NCBI GenBank assembly: GCA_015057055.1
Contig: SVFE01000008.1
Span: 1 to 57,611 of the forward strand
Reading direction: 5' to 3'
Length of the DNA stretch: 57,611 nucleotides
Source of the DNA: Lachnospiraceae bacterium
GTDB taxonomy: Bacteria; Bacillota; Clostridia; Lachnospirales; Lachnospiraceae
Shown here one piece after another: positions 43,358 to 51,668 of the stretch. Position numbers and translations under genes: made by a program. Under the pieces are notes generated by a model. It was not told where the DNA came from. It made no database searches and saw only the letters and a program-made list of their open reading frames with translations. The number at the start of each line of letters is the position of its first letter. Within the stretch, counting starts at the first letter, position 1.

Positions 43358-43377
43358 TAACAATAGTTAAGAACGAT

Positions 43378-43408
43378 AAAAAGACGAGGGTAAATACCCT
43401 CGTCTTTT
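43378..43408. terminator. Bidirectional terminator between mscS and tRNA-Thr
   Basis: AAAAGACGAGGG and CCCTCGTCTTTT (arms 43379-43390 and 43397-43408) pair perfectly with a 6-base loop and have A/T tracts on both sides. It serves mscS on the plus strand and the tRNA on the minus strand. Confidence 0.9.
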
Positions 43409-43415
43409 CTTGTAA

Positions 43416-43487
43416 GCTGAAAAAGGGACTTGAACCCTCGACCCCTTCATTACGAGTGAAGTGCTCTACCGACTGAGCTATTTCAGC
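43416..43487 (-). tRNA. tRNA-Thr (anticodon CGT)
   Basis: A 72-base cloverleaf on the minus strand: acceptor GCTGAAA/TTTCAGC, D arm GCTCAGTCGGTAGAGC, anticodon arm CTTCA-CTCGTAA-TGAAG with anticodon CGT, and T arm GAGGG-TTCAAGT-CCCTT. The CCA end is not encoded. It reads the threonine codon ACG. The gene stands alone. Confidence 0.96.
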
Positions 43488-43497
43488 AACAAAAATT

Positions 43498-43526
43498 ATT
43501 ATAGCTACTAAATGCGTTTTTGGCAA
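43498..43526 (-). promoter_or_regulatory. Sigma-A promoter of tRNA-Thr
   Basis: On the minus strand TTGCCA (43526-43521) and a perfect TATAAT (43503-43498) are 17 bases apart, 10 bases before the tRNA 5' end. Confidence 0.85.
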
Positions 43527-43569
43527 GTAGTTTGTTTCGAAATGATTTTTTATTTTTCGGTCGGAAAGT

Positions 43570-43599
43570 TTGACAAGCCTGCTACTACGATATTATAAT
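43570..43599 (+). promoter_or_regulatory. Sigma-A promoter of alaS
   Basis: TTGACA (43570-43575) and TATAAT (43594-43599) are both perfect and 18 bases apart. The leader of about 54 bases is too short for a T-box. The surrounding gene-free stretch 43358-43659 holds only this promoter, the tRNA with its promoter, and the terminator. Confidence 0.85.
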
Positions 43600-43659
43600 A
43601 GATAAGTTGAAAAGAGAAAATAAGGTTTTTTTATGACCTTTAAAATATGGAGGAGAAAC

Positions 43660-46329
43660 GTGGAAAAATACGGTGTAAATCAACTTAGAAAAATGTTTTT
43701 GGATTTTTTTGAAAGCAAAGAGCATTTGGCGATGAAGAGCTTTTCTTTGATTCCTCATAATGACAATTCGCTTTTGATCATTAATTCCGGTATGGCGCCT
43801 TTGAAACCTTACTTTACCGGTCAGGAAGTTCCGCCCAGAAAAAGAGTAACTACCTGCCAGAAGTGTGTTCGGACCGGGGATATTGAAAATGTGGGTAAGA
43901 CTGCAAGACATCTTACATTTTTTGAGATGCTGGGAAATTTCTCCTTCGGAGATTATTTTAAGCATGAGTCACTGGCGTGGAGCTGGGAGTTTTTGACCAA
44001 AGTGGTTGGACTTGAAGAAGACCGTCTGTATCCTTCGATTTATTGTGAAGATGAGGAAGCGTTTGAAATCTGGACCAATGAAATCGGTGTGCCGGCAGAG
44101 AAAATCACCCGTTTTTATCGTGATGCGGAAGGAAAGTGTGATAACTTCTGGGAGCATGGCGCAGGCCCTTGTGGTCCCTGTTCCGAAATTTATTATGACC
44201 GCGGTATTAAATACGGCTGCGGAAAGCCGGATTGTAAAGTGGGTTGTGAATGCGATCGCTTTATGGAAGTTTGGAATAATGTATTTACCCAGTTTGACGG
44301 AGACGGAAAAGGAAATTATTCGGAATTAAAACAAAAGAACATTGATACCGGTATGGGATTGGAGCGTCTTGCGGTAGTTGTTCAGGATGTGGATTCCGTA
44401 TTTGATGTAGATACGATGAAATCCATTCGTGACCGTATCTGTGAAATTGCCGGGGTGTCATATCAGACCGATGCAACCAAAGATGTATCTATCCGTCTGA
44501 TTACGGATCATATGCGTTCTGCAACCTTTATGATTTCGGATGGTATTTTACCTTCTAATGAAGGTCGGGGTTATGTACTTCGTCGTATTATCCGCCGGGC
44601 TGCCCGTCACGGAAAACTTTTGGGAATTTCGGACAAATTCCTTGCAAACCTTGCAATTACCGTTATTGAAGGAAGCAAAGACGGTTATCCGGAATTGGAA
44701 GAAAAGAAAGATTTTATCTTAAACGTATTAACTCAGGAAGAAGATAAGTTTTACAAGACCATTGACCAGGGACTTGCTATTTTGGCTGAAATGGAAGGAA
44801 AAATGCAAGCGGCAGGAAGTAAAATTCTGCCCGGAGAGGATGCATTTAAACTTTATGATACTTATGGATTCCCCATGGATTTGACGATGGAAATTCTTTC
44901 AGAAAAAGGATTTACCATTGACGAAGAAGGATTTAAGACGGCGATGGATGCCCAGAGAAAGAAAGCACGAGAGTCCAGAAAAGAATCCAATTACATGGGA
45001 CAGGATGCCACAATTTTTGAGACCCTTGACAAAAATTTGACCACCACCTTTGTGGGCTACGATTCCCTTAGCGCAAAGGCGAATGTCCTTGTTTTGGCAG
45101 TAGCGGATGAAAACGGAGATGCGGAGTTCGCCGAAGCAATGACAGACGGTCAGAAAGGTACCGTGATTACGGATGTAACACCTTTTTATGCTACCATGGG
45201 CGGACAAAAAGGTGATTGCGGTGTCATCGTCTGCGATGGCGGTGAGTTTAAAGTGACGGATACCGTGAAATTGGTTGGCAATAAAGTCGGACATATCGGT
45301 TTTGTAACCAAAGGTATGATTAAGAAAAATGATGTGGTAACCATGCAGGTAGAAGATACAAATCGAAGCAACACCTGTAAAAATCACAGTGCAACCCATT
45401 TGCTTCAAAAAGCACTTCGTCTTGTGCTTGGAACCCATGTAGAGCAGGCCGGTTCCTATGTAGACGGAGACAGACTTCGCTTTGACTTTTCGCATTTTGC
45501 TGCTATGACGACAGATGAGCTTGCAAAAGTGGAGCAGTTGGTAAATGAAAAAATTGCAGAGCAGATTGGCGTTGTTACGGAAGAGATGACCATGGAGGAA
45601 GCGAAGAAGACCGGTGCTATGGCTCTCTTTGGTGAAAAATACGGTGAAAAGGTACGTGTTGTACAGATGGGTGATTTTTCCGTAGAACTTTGCGGCGGTA
45701 CCCATGTGAAAAATACCGGTTCCATCGCAGCATTTAAAATCGTATCCGAAAGCGGCGTTGCTGCAGGGGTACGAAGAATTGAGGCGATTACCGGCGATGG
45801 CGTTTTTGCTTACTATAAATCTATGGAAGATTTGGTTCGCAGCGTATCTGCAGTATTGAAGACCACACCGAATAATCTTACGGAAAAAGTGGAAGCTGTT
45901 CTGGCGGAAGTTAAGGAACTTCATAAGGAATTGGATACCATTAAGAAGAATGCAGCAAAAGAAGCCCTTGCGGACGTAATGGATAGTGTGGTTGAAGTGA
46001 AAGGGGTTAAACTTTTGGCTGTGGAAGTTCCCGGTGTTGATATGAACGGTCTTAGGGAACAGGGAGATAACCTGAAACAGAAGTTAAGTGATGGCGTTAT
46101 TGTTCTGGCTTCCGCTGTGGATGGTAAAGTAAATCTTATGGCGATGGCAACGGATGCGGCTATGGAAAAAGGCGCACATGCCGGCAATTTGATTAAAGGA
46201 ATTGCAGGAAAAGTCGGCGGTGGCGGCGGCGGTCGTCCTAATATGGCGCAGGCCGGCGGAAAGAATCCGGAAGGAATTACGGACGCGTTGAAAGAAGCTG
46301 CAGTTGTTTTGGAAGGACAGATTTCCTAA
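43660..46329 (+). CDS. alaS: Alanyl-tRNA synthetase
   Basis: Class II synthetase charging and proofreading tRNA-Ala. The 889-residue protein has the aminoacylation domain (FFESKEHLAMKSFSLIPHND, RHLTFFEMLGNFSFGDYF), the editing site with HSATHLLQKALR and the zinc-binding CGGTHVKNTG, and a C-terminal DHHA1-type domain (GKVGGGGGGRPNMAQAGG). The start is a GTG at 43660, 5 bases after GGAGGAG; the extra nine codons upstream have no ribosome binding site. It has its own promoter. Confidence 0.97.
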   Translation: MEKYGVNQLRKMFLDFFESKEHLAMKSFSLIPHNDNSLLIINSGMAPLKPYFTGQEVPPRKRVTTCQKCVRTGDIENVGKTARHLTFFEMLGNFSFGDYFKHESLAWSWEFLTKVVGLEEDRLYPSIYCEDEEAFEIWTNEIGVPAEKITRFYRDAEGKCDNFWEHGAGPCGPCSEIYYDRGIKYGCGKPDCKVGCECDRFMEVWNNVFTQFDGDGKGNYSELKQKNIDTGMGLERLAVVVQDVDSVFDVDTMKSIRDRICEIAGVSYQTDATKDVSIRLITDHMRSATFMISDGILPSNEGRGYVLRRIIRRAARHGKLLGISDKFLANLAITVIEGSKDGYPELEEKKDFILNVLTQEEDKFYKTIDQGLAILAEMEGKMQAAGSKILPGEDAFKLYDTYGFPMDLTMEILSEKGFTIDEEGFKTAMDAQRKKARESRKESNYMGQDATIFETLDKNLTTTFVGYDSLSAKANVLVLAVADENGDAEFAEAMTDGQKGTVITDVTPFYATMGGQKGDCGVIVCDGGEFKVTDTVKLVGNKVGHIGFVTKGMIKKNDVVTMQVEDTNRSNTCKNHSATHLLQKALRLVLGTHVEQAGSYVDGDRLRFDFSHFAAMTTDELAKVEQLVNEKIAEQIGVVTEEMTMEEAKKTGAMALFGEKYGEKVRVVQMGDFSVELCGGTHVKNTGSIAAFKIVSESGVAAGVRRIEAITGDGVFAYYKSMEDLVRSVSAVLKTTPNNLTEKVEAVLAEVKELHKELDTIKKNAAKEALADVMDSVVEVKGVKLLAVEVPGVDMNGLREQGDNLKQKLSDGVIVLASAVDGKVNLMAMATDAAMEKGAHAGNLIKGIAGKVGGGGGGRPNMAQAGGKNPEGITDALKEAAVVLEGQIS

Positions 46330-46356
46330 AAAAGTATATTTCTGTAAAAGAAATTG

Positions 46357-46384
46357 TTGACGAACTGTTATTTTATGGTATAAT
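46357..46384 (+). promoter_or_regulatory. Sigma-A promoter of rpsU
   Basis: TTGACG (46357-46362) and TATAAT (46379-46384) are 16 bases apart. A leader of about 65 bases precedes rpsU and contains GTGCA/TGCAC complements, with no recognised riboswitch. Confidence 0.75.
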
Positions 46385-46455
46385 CATTATGTGCAATTTT
46401 GAAAACCCTAAATCAGTAGGTGCACGAGTTTACGATTGGGGGGAGGTTGAGTTAG

Positions 46456-46632
46456 ATGTCTAAGATTGAAGTTAAACCGAATGAAGATTTGGATAGCGCA
46501 TTGCGTCGTTTCAAGAGAAGTTGTGCTAAGGCCGGAATCCAGCAGGAAATCCGTAAAAGAGAGCATTACGAGAAACCTAGCGTAAAGCGTAAGAAAAAAT
46601 CTGAAGCAGCAAGAAAACGCAAATTTAACTAA
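46456..46632 (+). CDS. rpsU: 30S ribosomal protein S21
   Basis: A 58-residue, very basic protein of the small ribosomal subunit. It begins [20 protein letters not shown], continues with the family's [18 protein letters not shown] and ends in a lysine/arginine-rich tail. Length and sequence match S21. The GGGGGGAGG ribosome binding site is exceptionally strong. It has its own promoter and terminator. Confidence 0.97.
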   Translation: MSKIEVKPNEDLDSALRRFKRSCAKAGIQQEIRKREHYEKPSVKRKKKSEAARKRKFN

Positions 46633-46637
46633 TATTT

Positions 46638-46670
46638 ACAAAAAAGCAATCCGTTTGGGTTGCTTTTTTT
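46638..46670 (+). terminator. Intrinsic terminator after rpsU
   Basis: AAAAAAGCAATCC (46640-46652) pairs with GGGTTGCTTTTTT (46657-46669) over a four-base loop, followed by T residues. Confidence 0.85.
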
Positions 46671-46732
46671 AATATCACAAAAAGCAATTACATATATTTA
46701 CATTAAGAATATTTATCAGGTTAATAGTAATT

Positions 46733-47923
46733 ATGAATTTCATGTTAAAAAAGAGTTTAAGAAGAGGTTTTGCACGATGCGTTCTCATTTTTTGTTTTAT
46801 GCTTCAGGTTCCGCATTTGACATTGATTGTAAAGGCAGCGGAGCCGGAAATCTCCGCACCTTCCGCTGTTCTTATGGAAGCATCCACCGGAGCAATAATA
46901 TATGAAAAGGATGCAGATGAAAGAAGGAGCCCGGCAAGCATAACAAAGATTATGACATTGCTTCTGGTGTTTGAGTCTTTGGAAAAAGGGGAAATTGCTC
47001 TTACGGATGAAGTGGTAACCAGTGATTATGCACAATCCATGGGCGGCTCCCAGGTGTTTTTGGAAGCAGGGGAAGTCCAAACGGTGGAAACGCTGATTAA
47101 ATGTATTGCCATTGCCAGCGGAAATGATGCCAGCGTTGCCATTGCGGAATATATCAGTGGCTCGGAGGCTTCTTTTGTGGAACGTATGAATGCAAAGGCG
47201 ACAGAACTCGGCCTTTCGGGAACTCACTTTATGGATTGCTGCGGACTTTCGGATTCGGAGCAGCATTACACGACGGCTCGCGATGTGGCAGTGATGAGCC
47301 GGGAATTAATCACAAGGTATCCGGAAATTTTTGATTATACAACCATTTGGATGGAAGATATCGTACATTCCACCCATCGCGGGGATGAAGTGTTTACCCT
47401 GAGCAGTACCAATAAATTGTTGCAGGAATACCCTTATACTACCGGTTTGAAAACCGGTTCCACCGATGCGGCAGGATATTGTCTTTCTGCAACGGCGCAC
47501 AAGGATGGTATGGATTTAATCGCAGTTGTTATGGGGGCGGATAATCCAAGTGTTCGATTCGACGAAGCGGTTGTGCTCTTGGAATACGGATACTCTTCCT
47601 GTGCCCTTTATTCGGATTCCGAACGAAGTGAACTCTTGCCAATACCGATCCGGCGCGGCGAAGCGGAATCGGCTCCGGTATCCTATGGGGAGGATTTTTC
47701 CTTTCTTTTGTGTGATGGCTTTACGCCGGAAAATGTAACAAAAGAAATAATTTATTATGATGACATAACTGCGCCGGTATCGGAAGGAGATGTTGCGGGA
47801 GAAGTCATATATTATCTGAACGGAAATGAAATTGGTAGAGTTAACATAATTTTTACAGAGGCAGTTTCAGAGGCCGGAATCGGAAATTATTTTATGAATA
47901 ATCTTAGAAAATATCTTTTATAA
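46733..47923 (+). CDS. D-alanyl-D-alanine carboxypeptidase, PBP5/DacF type
   Basis: A secreted low-molecular-weight penicillin-binding protein that trims terminal D-Ala from peptidoglycan stems. It is 396 residues with a signal peptide (hydrophobic stretch about 14-35, cleavage near VKAAE). Active-site motifs are SITK (SxxK), SGN in IASGNDAS, and KTG in GLKTGSTDAAG. A C-terminal beta domain and a basic end (NNLRKYLL) that may be an amphipathic anchor follow. An ATG three codons downstream is an alternative start; neither has a strong ribosome binding site. DacF types often act during sporulation. Confidence 0.93.
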   Translation: MNFMLKKSLRRGFARCVLIFCFMLQVPHLTLIVKAAEPEISAPSAVLMEASTGAIIYEKDADERRSPASITKIMTLLLVFESLEKGEIALTDEVVTSDYAQSMGGSQVFLEAGEVQTVETLIKCIAIASGNDASVAIAEYISGSEASFVERMNAKATELGLSGTHFMDCCGLSDSEQHYTTARDVAVMSRELITRYPEIFDYTTIWMEDIVHSTHRGDEVFTLSSTNKLLQEYPYTTGLKTGSTDAAGYCLSATAHKDGMDLIAVVMGADNPSVRFDEAVVLLEYGYSSCALYSDSERSELLPIPIRRGEAESAPVSYGEDFSFLLCDGFTPENVTKEIIYYDDITAPVSEGDVAGEVIYYLNGNEIGRVNIIFTEAVSEAGIGNYFMNNLRKYLL

Positions 47924-47969
47924 GGAAAGATATTGTGCTATAATCTGCTAATGACACAATATCTTGTGA
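47923..47969 (+). promoter_or_regulatory. Extended -10 promoter flanked by tandem NrdR-type boxes
   Basis: TGCTATAAT (47936-47944) is an extended -10 promoter with its start expected near 47951. ACACAATATCTTGTGA (47954-47969) fits the NrdR pattern and shares 14 identical bases (CACAATATCTTGTG) with the nrdD operator. Its distance from the -10 hexamer is the same as at nrdD. A second, weaker box (47923-47938, 11 of 16 matches) lies exactly 31 bases upstream centre to centre, the usual spacing of NrdR pairs. Confidence 0.75.
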
Positions 47970-47982
47970 AGGGAGAGGGGCA

Positions 47983-48879
47983 TTGGACGTTATTGTCGGA
48001 TTGATTTCATTTTTGATTTCTTTTTTTGGCGGTGTGATTGTTTCGGATAATAGCCATTTTAAGATTAAGCATTACCGCATTGAAAATAAAAAAATCAGGA
48101 CTCCGTTTCGGTTCGCCCTTCTTTCTGATTTGCACGGCAAACAATACGGGGAGGATAATGCAAAACTCCTTGCGGCGCTCATGCGTAAGAACCCGGATTT
48201 TGTGATTGTGGCCGGTGATTTGATTATCGGGAATAAAAAAGAAAGCATTGCTCCGGCGATGAAGTTTCTGAAGAAGCTGTGCGAGATGTTTCCGGTATAT
48301 TTTGCGCTCGGAAATCATGAAAGTAAGTGGAAGTACACGAAAGAGGAATATGAAGCCCTTCTTTTTAAAATTAAAGAAGCGGGAGCTGTTCTTCTGGACA
48401 ATGATACGTTGCATATGTCAGGGCAGGATATTTATCTTCACGGTTTGACGTTGGAAAAGCGATATTATGATAAGTTTAAAAAGCCCGGATTGGAAATAGA
48501 GGATATCAACGGATATTTGGGCGAACCTGCAAAGGATGGATTTCATTTGTTGGTTGCCCACAATCCGGAATATTTTCCGGCCTATGCCCGCTGGGGCGCA
48601 GACCTAACGGTGTCCGGTCATTTGCATGGCGGTATTATGCGGCTTCCTGCATTAAAGCGTAAAAAACGCAGACAAACTGCCAGGGGCGTTATTTCTCCGA
48701 AGTTTCGATTGTTTCCGGATTATTCCGGCGGCAAGTACGATTTTTGTGAAAAAAACGGACAGGCAAAGCATTTGATTGTCAGCTGCGGACTCGGAAGCCA
48801 TACGATTCCGGTAAGGGTTTTTAATCCGGGTGAACTTGTATTTGCGGATGTAATGCCGGAAGAAAAGGCAACTGTTTGA
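47983..48879 (+). CDS. Metallophosphoesterase, YkuE/YaeI-like
   Basis: A 298-residue calcineurin-fold phosphoesterase with one N-terminal membrane segment (residues 3-21). The dimetal site is complete: LLSDLHGKQYG (D..H), VAGDLI, ALGNHE, LLVAHNPEYF and VSGHLHGG. The TTG start at 47983 follows GGGAGAGGGG; no ATG is available near by. It is the first gene of an operon with scpA and scpB, behind an NrdR-type operator. YkuE-like enzymes act at the membrane or cell wall, but the substrate here is not known. Confidence 0.9.
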   Translation: MDVIVGLISFLISFFGGVIVSDNSHFKIKHYRIENKKIRTPFRFALLSDLHGKQYGEDNAKLLAALMRKNPDFVIVAGDLIIGNKKESIAPAMKFLKKLCEMFPVYFALGNHESKWKYTKEEYEALLFKIKEAGAVLLDNDTLHMSGQDIYLHGLTLEKRYYDKFKKPGLEIEDINGYLGEPAKDGFHLLVAHNPEYFPAYARWGADLTVSGHLHGGIMRLPALKRKKRRQTARGVISPKFRLFPDYSGGKYDFCEKNGQAKHLIVSCGLGSHTIPVRVFNPGELVFADVMPEEKATV

Positions 48880-48896
48880 TAATTTGATTAGAAAGT

Positions 48897-49691
48897 GTGA
48901 TTAAAGTGGCATTGTTAGTAAAATTGCAGGTGTTTGAAGGTCCGCTGGATTTGCTTTTACACCTGATAGAGAAAAATAAGGTAGATATTTATGATATTCC
49001 CATTGTGGAAATTACGGAACAGTATTTGGAATATATCCGTGCCATGGAGCAGGAGGATATGAATATTGTCAGTGAATTTCTGGTGATGGCGGCTACGCTG
49101 ATTGATATTAAGTGCAAAATGCTTCTTCCTAAGGAAATCGGTGAAGATGGTGAGGAAGAAGATCCGAGAGCGGAACTGGTACAACAGCTCTTGGAATATA
49201 AATTGTACAAGTATATGTCTTTTGAACTAAAAGATCGTCAGGTGGACGCGGCAAGAGTTGTTTCGAAAGGCTCCTCCATGCCCAAAGAAATTTTGGAATA
49301 TCGTCCCCCGGTGGATTATGAAGAATTGGTAGGGGATTTAAATCTCCAGAAGTTAAATGAAATTTTCAAAGGAATGATGAAACGGCAGGAAGATCGTGTA
49401 GACCCCATTCGAAGCAGTTTTGGTAAAGTGGAAAAGGACGAAATTCCGTTGGAGGAAAAACAAACCTATATTTTTGAATACATATCTTCCCATGACCGTT
49501 GTTCCTTCCGCGAACTTTTGGAAAAACAGGGAAGTAAGATGGAGATAATCGTAAGTTTCCTTGTGGTCTTGGAACTTATGAAAATAGGACAGATTTATAT
49601 AGAGCAGGATCAGCTGTTTGATGATATTATCATCTGTAAGAGTGACGCGTCCCGGCCTCTTACGGTTTCGGAAGATTTTGCGATTTTGTAA
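48897..49691 (+). CDS. scpA: Segregation and condensation protein A
   Basis: Kleisin subunit that bridges SMC heads in the bacterial condensin. The 264-residue protein has the ScpA N-terminus (VKLQVFEGPLDLLLHLIEKNKVDIYDIPI), an acidic linker, and a C-terminal winged helix (FLVVLELMKIGQIYIEQ). A GTG at 48897 is the first possible start; a second GTG nine bases later is equally possible, since no strong ribosome binding site is seen. It sits 17 bases after the phosphoesterase and just before scpB. Confidence 0.95.
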   Translation: MIKVALLVKLQVFEGPLDLLLHLIEKNKVDIYDIPIVEITEQYLEYIRAMEQEDMNIVSEFLVMAATLIDIKCKMLLPKEIGEDGEEEDPRAELVQQLLEYKLYKYMSFELKDRQVDAARVVSKGSSMPKEILEYRPPVDYEELVGDLNLQKLNEIFKGMMKRQEDRVDPIRSSFGKVEKDEIPLEEKQTYIFEYISSHDRCSFRELLEKQGSKMEIIVSFLVVLELMKIGQIYIEQDQLFDDIIICKSDASRPLTVSEDFAIL

Positions 49692-49709
49692 AGGATGGTG
49701 CGAATCGGC

Positions 49710-50279
49710 ATGGAAAGACAAAAGGCCTTGGCGGTTACGGAAGCGGTATTGTTTGCGGTAGGCGAATCTGTAACGCTGGATAAGTTGGCGGACATTTTAG
49801 AGGTTGAAAAAAAAGAAATGCGTGAGATTATCGCGCAGTTAAAGGAAAAATATGAAGATGAGGAGCGAGGAATTTTGCTGATTGAACTGGAGAATTCGGT
49901 TCAGCTTGTAACAAAAGACATTGCATACGAATATCTCGTGAAAATTGCGAAAACGCCTCCAAAGCAAACACTTACGGATACGGTTTTGGAGACTTTGTCT
50001 ATCATTGCCTATAAACAACCGGTTACTCGAGGCGAAATCGAGAAAATCCGCGGCGTAAGCTGCGATCATGCAATCAATAAATTGCTGGAATATGATTTTA
50101 TTGAAGAAGTAGGACGGTTGGATGCACCGGGGCGCCCTCTTTTGTTTGGTACAACGGAGCAATTCTTGCGGAGCTTTGGCGTAAAATCAATTGGCGATTT
50201 GCCTTCCATGAGCCCGGAACTTGTGGAGGATATGAAAGCCCAGGCGGAGGAAGAAATCAGCCTGAAGGTAGATGTATAA
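49710..50279 (+). CDS. scpB: Segregation and condensation protein B
   Basis: Partner of ScpA in the SMC-ScpAB complex; dimeric double winged-helix protein. The sequence shows AVLFAVGESVTLDKLADILE, TLSIIAYKQPVTRGEIEKIRGV and GRPLLFGTTEQFLRSFG, the family's landmarks. I place the start at the ATG at 49710 (MERQKALA) because AAGGATGG at 49691-49698 fits it; the ATG at 49695 overlaps that site. It follows scpA by 18 bases. Confidence 0.95.
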   Translation: MERQKALAVTEAVLFAVGESVTLDKLADILEVEKKEMREIIAQLKEKYEDEERGILLIELENSVQLVTKDIAYEYLVKIAKTPPKQTLTDTVLETLSIIAYKQPVTRGEIEKIRGVSCDHAINKLLEYDFIEEVGRLDAPGRPLLFGTTEQFLRSFGVKSIGDLPSMSPELVEDMKAQAEEEISLKVDV

Positions 50280-50317
50280 TCGGTGGGATAAGAAGGACAA
50301 AACTCGCATATACTATT

Positions 50318-50337
50318 CCAAAGAACTCTTTGGAGCG
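50318..50337 (+). promoter_or_regulatory. Short hairpin touching the ribosome binding site of the second carboxypeptidase
   Basis: CCAAAG (50318-50323) and CTTTGG (50328-50333) form a 6-base stem with a 4-base loop whose end shares bases with the GGAGCGG site. It could dampen translation initiation at the TTG 50343. Confidence 0.3.
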
Positions 50338-50342
50338 GACAA

Positions 50343-51533
50343 TTGAAACGAATAACGGAAAGATTAAAAAATAATAAAAAAACAATTGCTATTATTGCGA
50401 TGGCAGTTGTTTTTTTGTTTTTTATTAAATATAAGATTAGCAACGAAAGTGCTCCGCCGGCGCTTACACTTCGTATGGTTTCGGAGAACGAAGTAATCAA
50501 GACGGGTAGCGAAAACATCGATTTGTCTCTGTATGCCAATGCTTCGGCACTTTACGATGCTACGGAAAGGCGTTTTTTATATGGGGAAAATGAGAATGAA
50601 AGTCTGCCCATGGCTTCCACAACAAAAATCATGACCTGTATTCTTGTTCTGGAAGCGGGCTGTTTGGAGGAATGGGCAGAGGTTTCCTCCTATGCGGCAT
50701 CACAGCCAAAAGTCAGAGCGGATTTAAGGGCAAAAGAGCGATACCTTGTAGGAGATTTGCTTTATTCTCTTATGTTGGAATCCCATAATGACACAGCAGT
50801 TGTTTTGGCGGAGCATGTGGGAGGCAGCGTGGAAGGATTTGCGGAAATGATGAATGCGAAAGCAAATGAACTGGGGCTTACGGATACGTATTTTATTACG
50901 CCAAACGGACTGGATGCTTGTGATGAAGGCGGAGTTCATTCCACTACGGCCTGTGATTTGGCGATTCTTGCGGCTTATGCCATGGAAAATGAAACATTTC
51001 GTGAAATCATACAAACAGAGAATTATACCTTCTTGGACGAAACGGGAGCCCATGCGATTTCGGTTACGAATGCCAATGCGTTTCTTGATTTAAGAGACGG
51101 GGCCCTTGGAATTAAGACGGGATATACGGATGATGCAGGTTATTGTTTCGTCGGGGCAAGCGAGGAAGAAGGGCATTTGCTGATTTCGGTGGTGCTTGGA
51201 GCCGGATGGCCGCCTCATAGAGAATATAAGTGGGAAGATACCGGAGAACTTATGGATTATGCAAGAGATAATTATGAAGAAGAATGCATATTGCTTTCGG
51301 AAGTAATGCTGGAGTATGCCTGGGGGGAACAAGAGGGATACGTTGCAGGAGATGGCTATGAGGAAATGTTGTATTTGTCTGCGTTTGATGAAGTAACGGT
51401 GGAAAGCTTTTATGCAGATGAGTTGCATTTGGAAACCATTCCGGATGAAACGGTAATCGGCTGGCGAAGCATTTGCTTAAACGGAGTTGAAATTGAACGT
51501 TTGCCACTTGTTTTTTTCTTAAAAAACAGATAA
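50343..51533 (+). CDS. D-alanyl-D-alanine carboxypeptidase, second PBP5-type
   Basis: A 396-residue membrane-anchored PBP5-family protein. An N-terminal segment at residues 13-30 follows a basic stretch. The motifs are STTK (SxxK), SHN in LESHNDTA in place of the more usual SGN, and KTG in GIKTGYTDDAG. It lacks the amphipathic C-terminal helix, so the N-terminal segment is the anchor. The TTG start at 50343 has GGAGCGG five bases upstream. It lies 63 bases after scpB and may be in the same operon. Related sequence to the 46.7-kb carboxypeptidase is confined to the motifs. Confidence 0.9.
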   Translation: MKRITERLKNNKKTIAIIAMAVVFLFFIKYKISNESAPPALTLRMVSENEVIKTGSENIDLSLYANASALYDATERRFLYGENENESLPMASTTKIMTCILVLEAGCLEEWAEVSSYAASQPKVRADLRAKERYLVGDLLYSLMLESHNDTAVVLAEHVGGSVEGFAEMMNAKANELGLTDTYFITPNGLDACDEGGVHSTTACDLAILAAYAMENETFREIIQTENYTFLDETGAHAISVTNANAFLDLRDGALGIKTGYTDDAGYCFVGASEEEGHLLISVVLGAGWPPHREYKWEDTGELMDYARDNYEEECILLSEVMLEYAWGEQEGYVAGDGYEEMLYLSAFDEVTVESFYADELHLETIPDETVIGWRSICLNGVEIERLPLVFFLKNR

Positions 51534-51571
51534 AAAATTGAAATATTATGCTAGGATATTTTTGGGAAGTA

Positions 51572-51580
51572 TGTTATACT
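51572..51580 (+). promoter_or_regulatory. Extended -10 promoter of the decarboxylase operon
   Basis: TGTTATACT is an extended -10 element with the transcript start expected near 51587. No good -35 element is present. Confidence 0.55.
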
Positions 51581-51589
51581 AAGCACAGT

Positions 51590-51624
51590 GCGAAATTTTG
51601 TGAATAACAAAAAATTTCGCGAAA
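51590..51624 (+). promoter_or_regulatory. Long inverted repeat at the predicted 5' end of the decarboxylase mRNA
   Basis: GCGAAATTTT (51590-51599) and AAAATTTCGC (51611-51620) are exact complements 11 bases apart. The second arm also forms the palindrome TTTCGCGAAA (51615-51624), so the half-site GCGAAA occurs three times. It could be a repressor operator or a 5' stabilising hairpin. It does not match Rex or CcpA sites. Confidence 0.5.
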
Positions 51625-51668
51625 GATATTTAATAAAAATTTTTAAATAATAAATGGAGGTCTAAAAC

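Noticed and set aside
44899-45924. 341-codon minus-strand frame inside alaS, and the similar 318-codon frame at 38379-39335 inside the DUF1015 gene
   Set aside because: Both lie antisense to well-supported genes with normal codon use; their Phe/His/Ile-rich translations are typical shadows.
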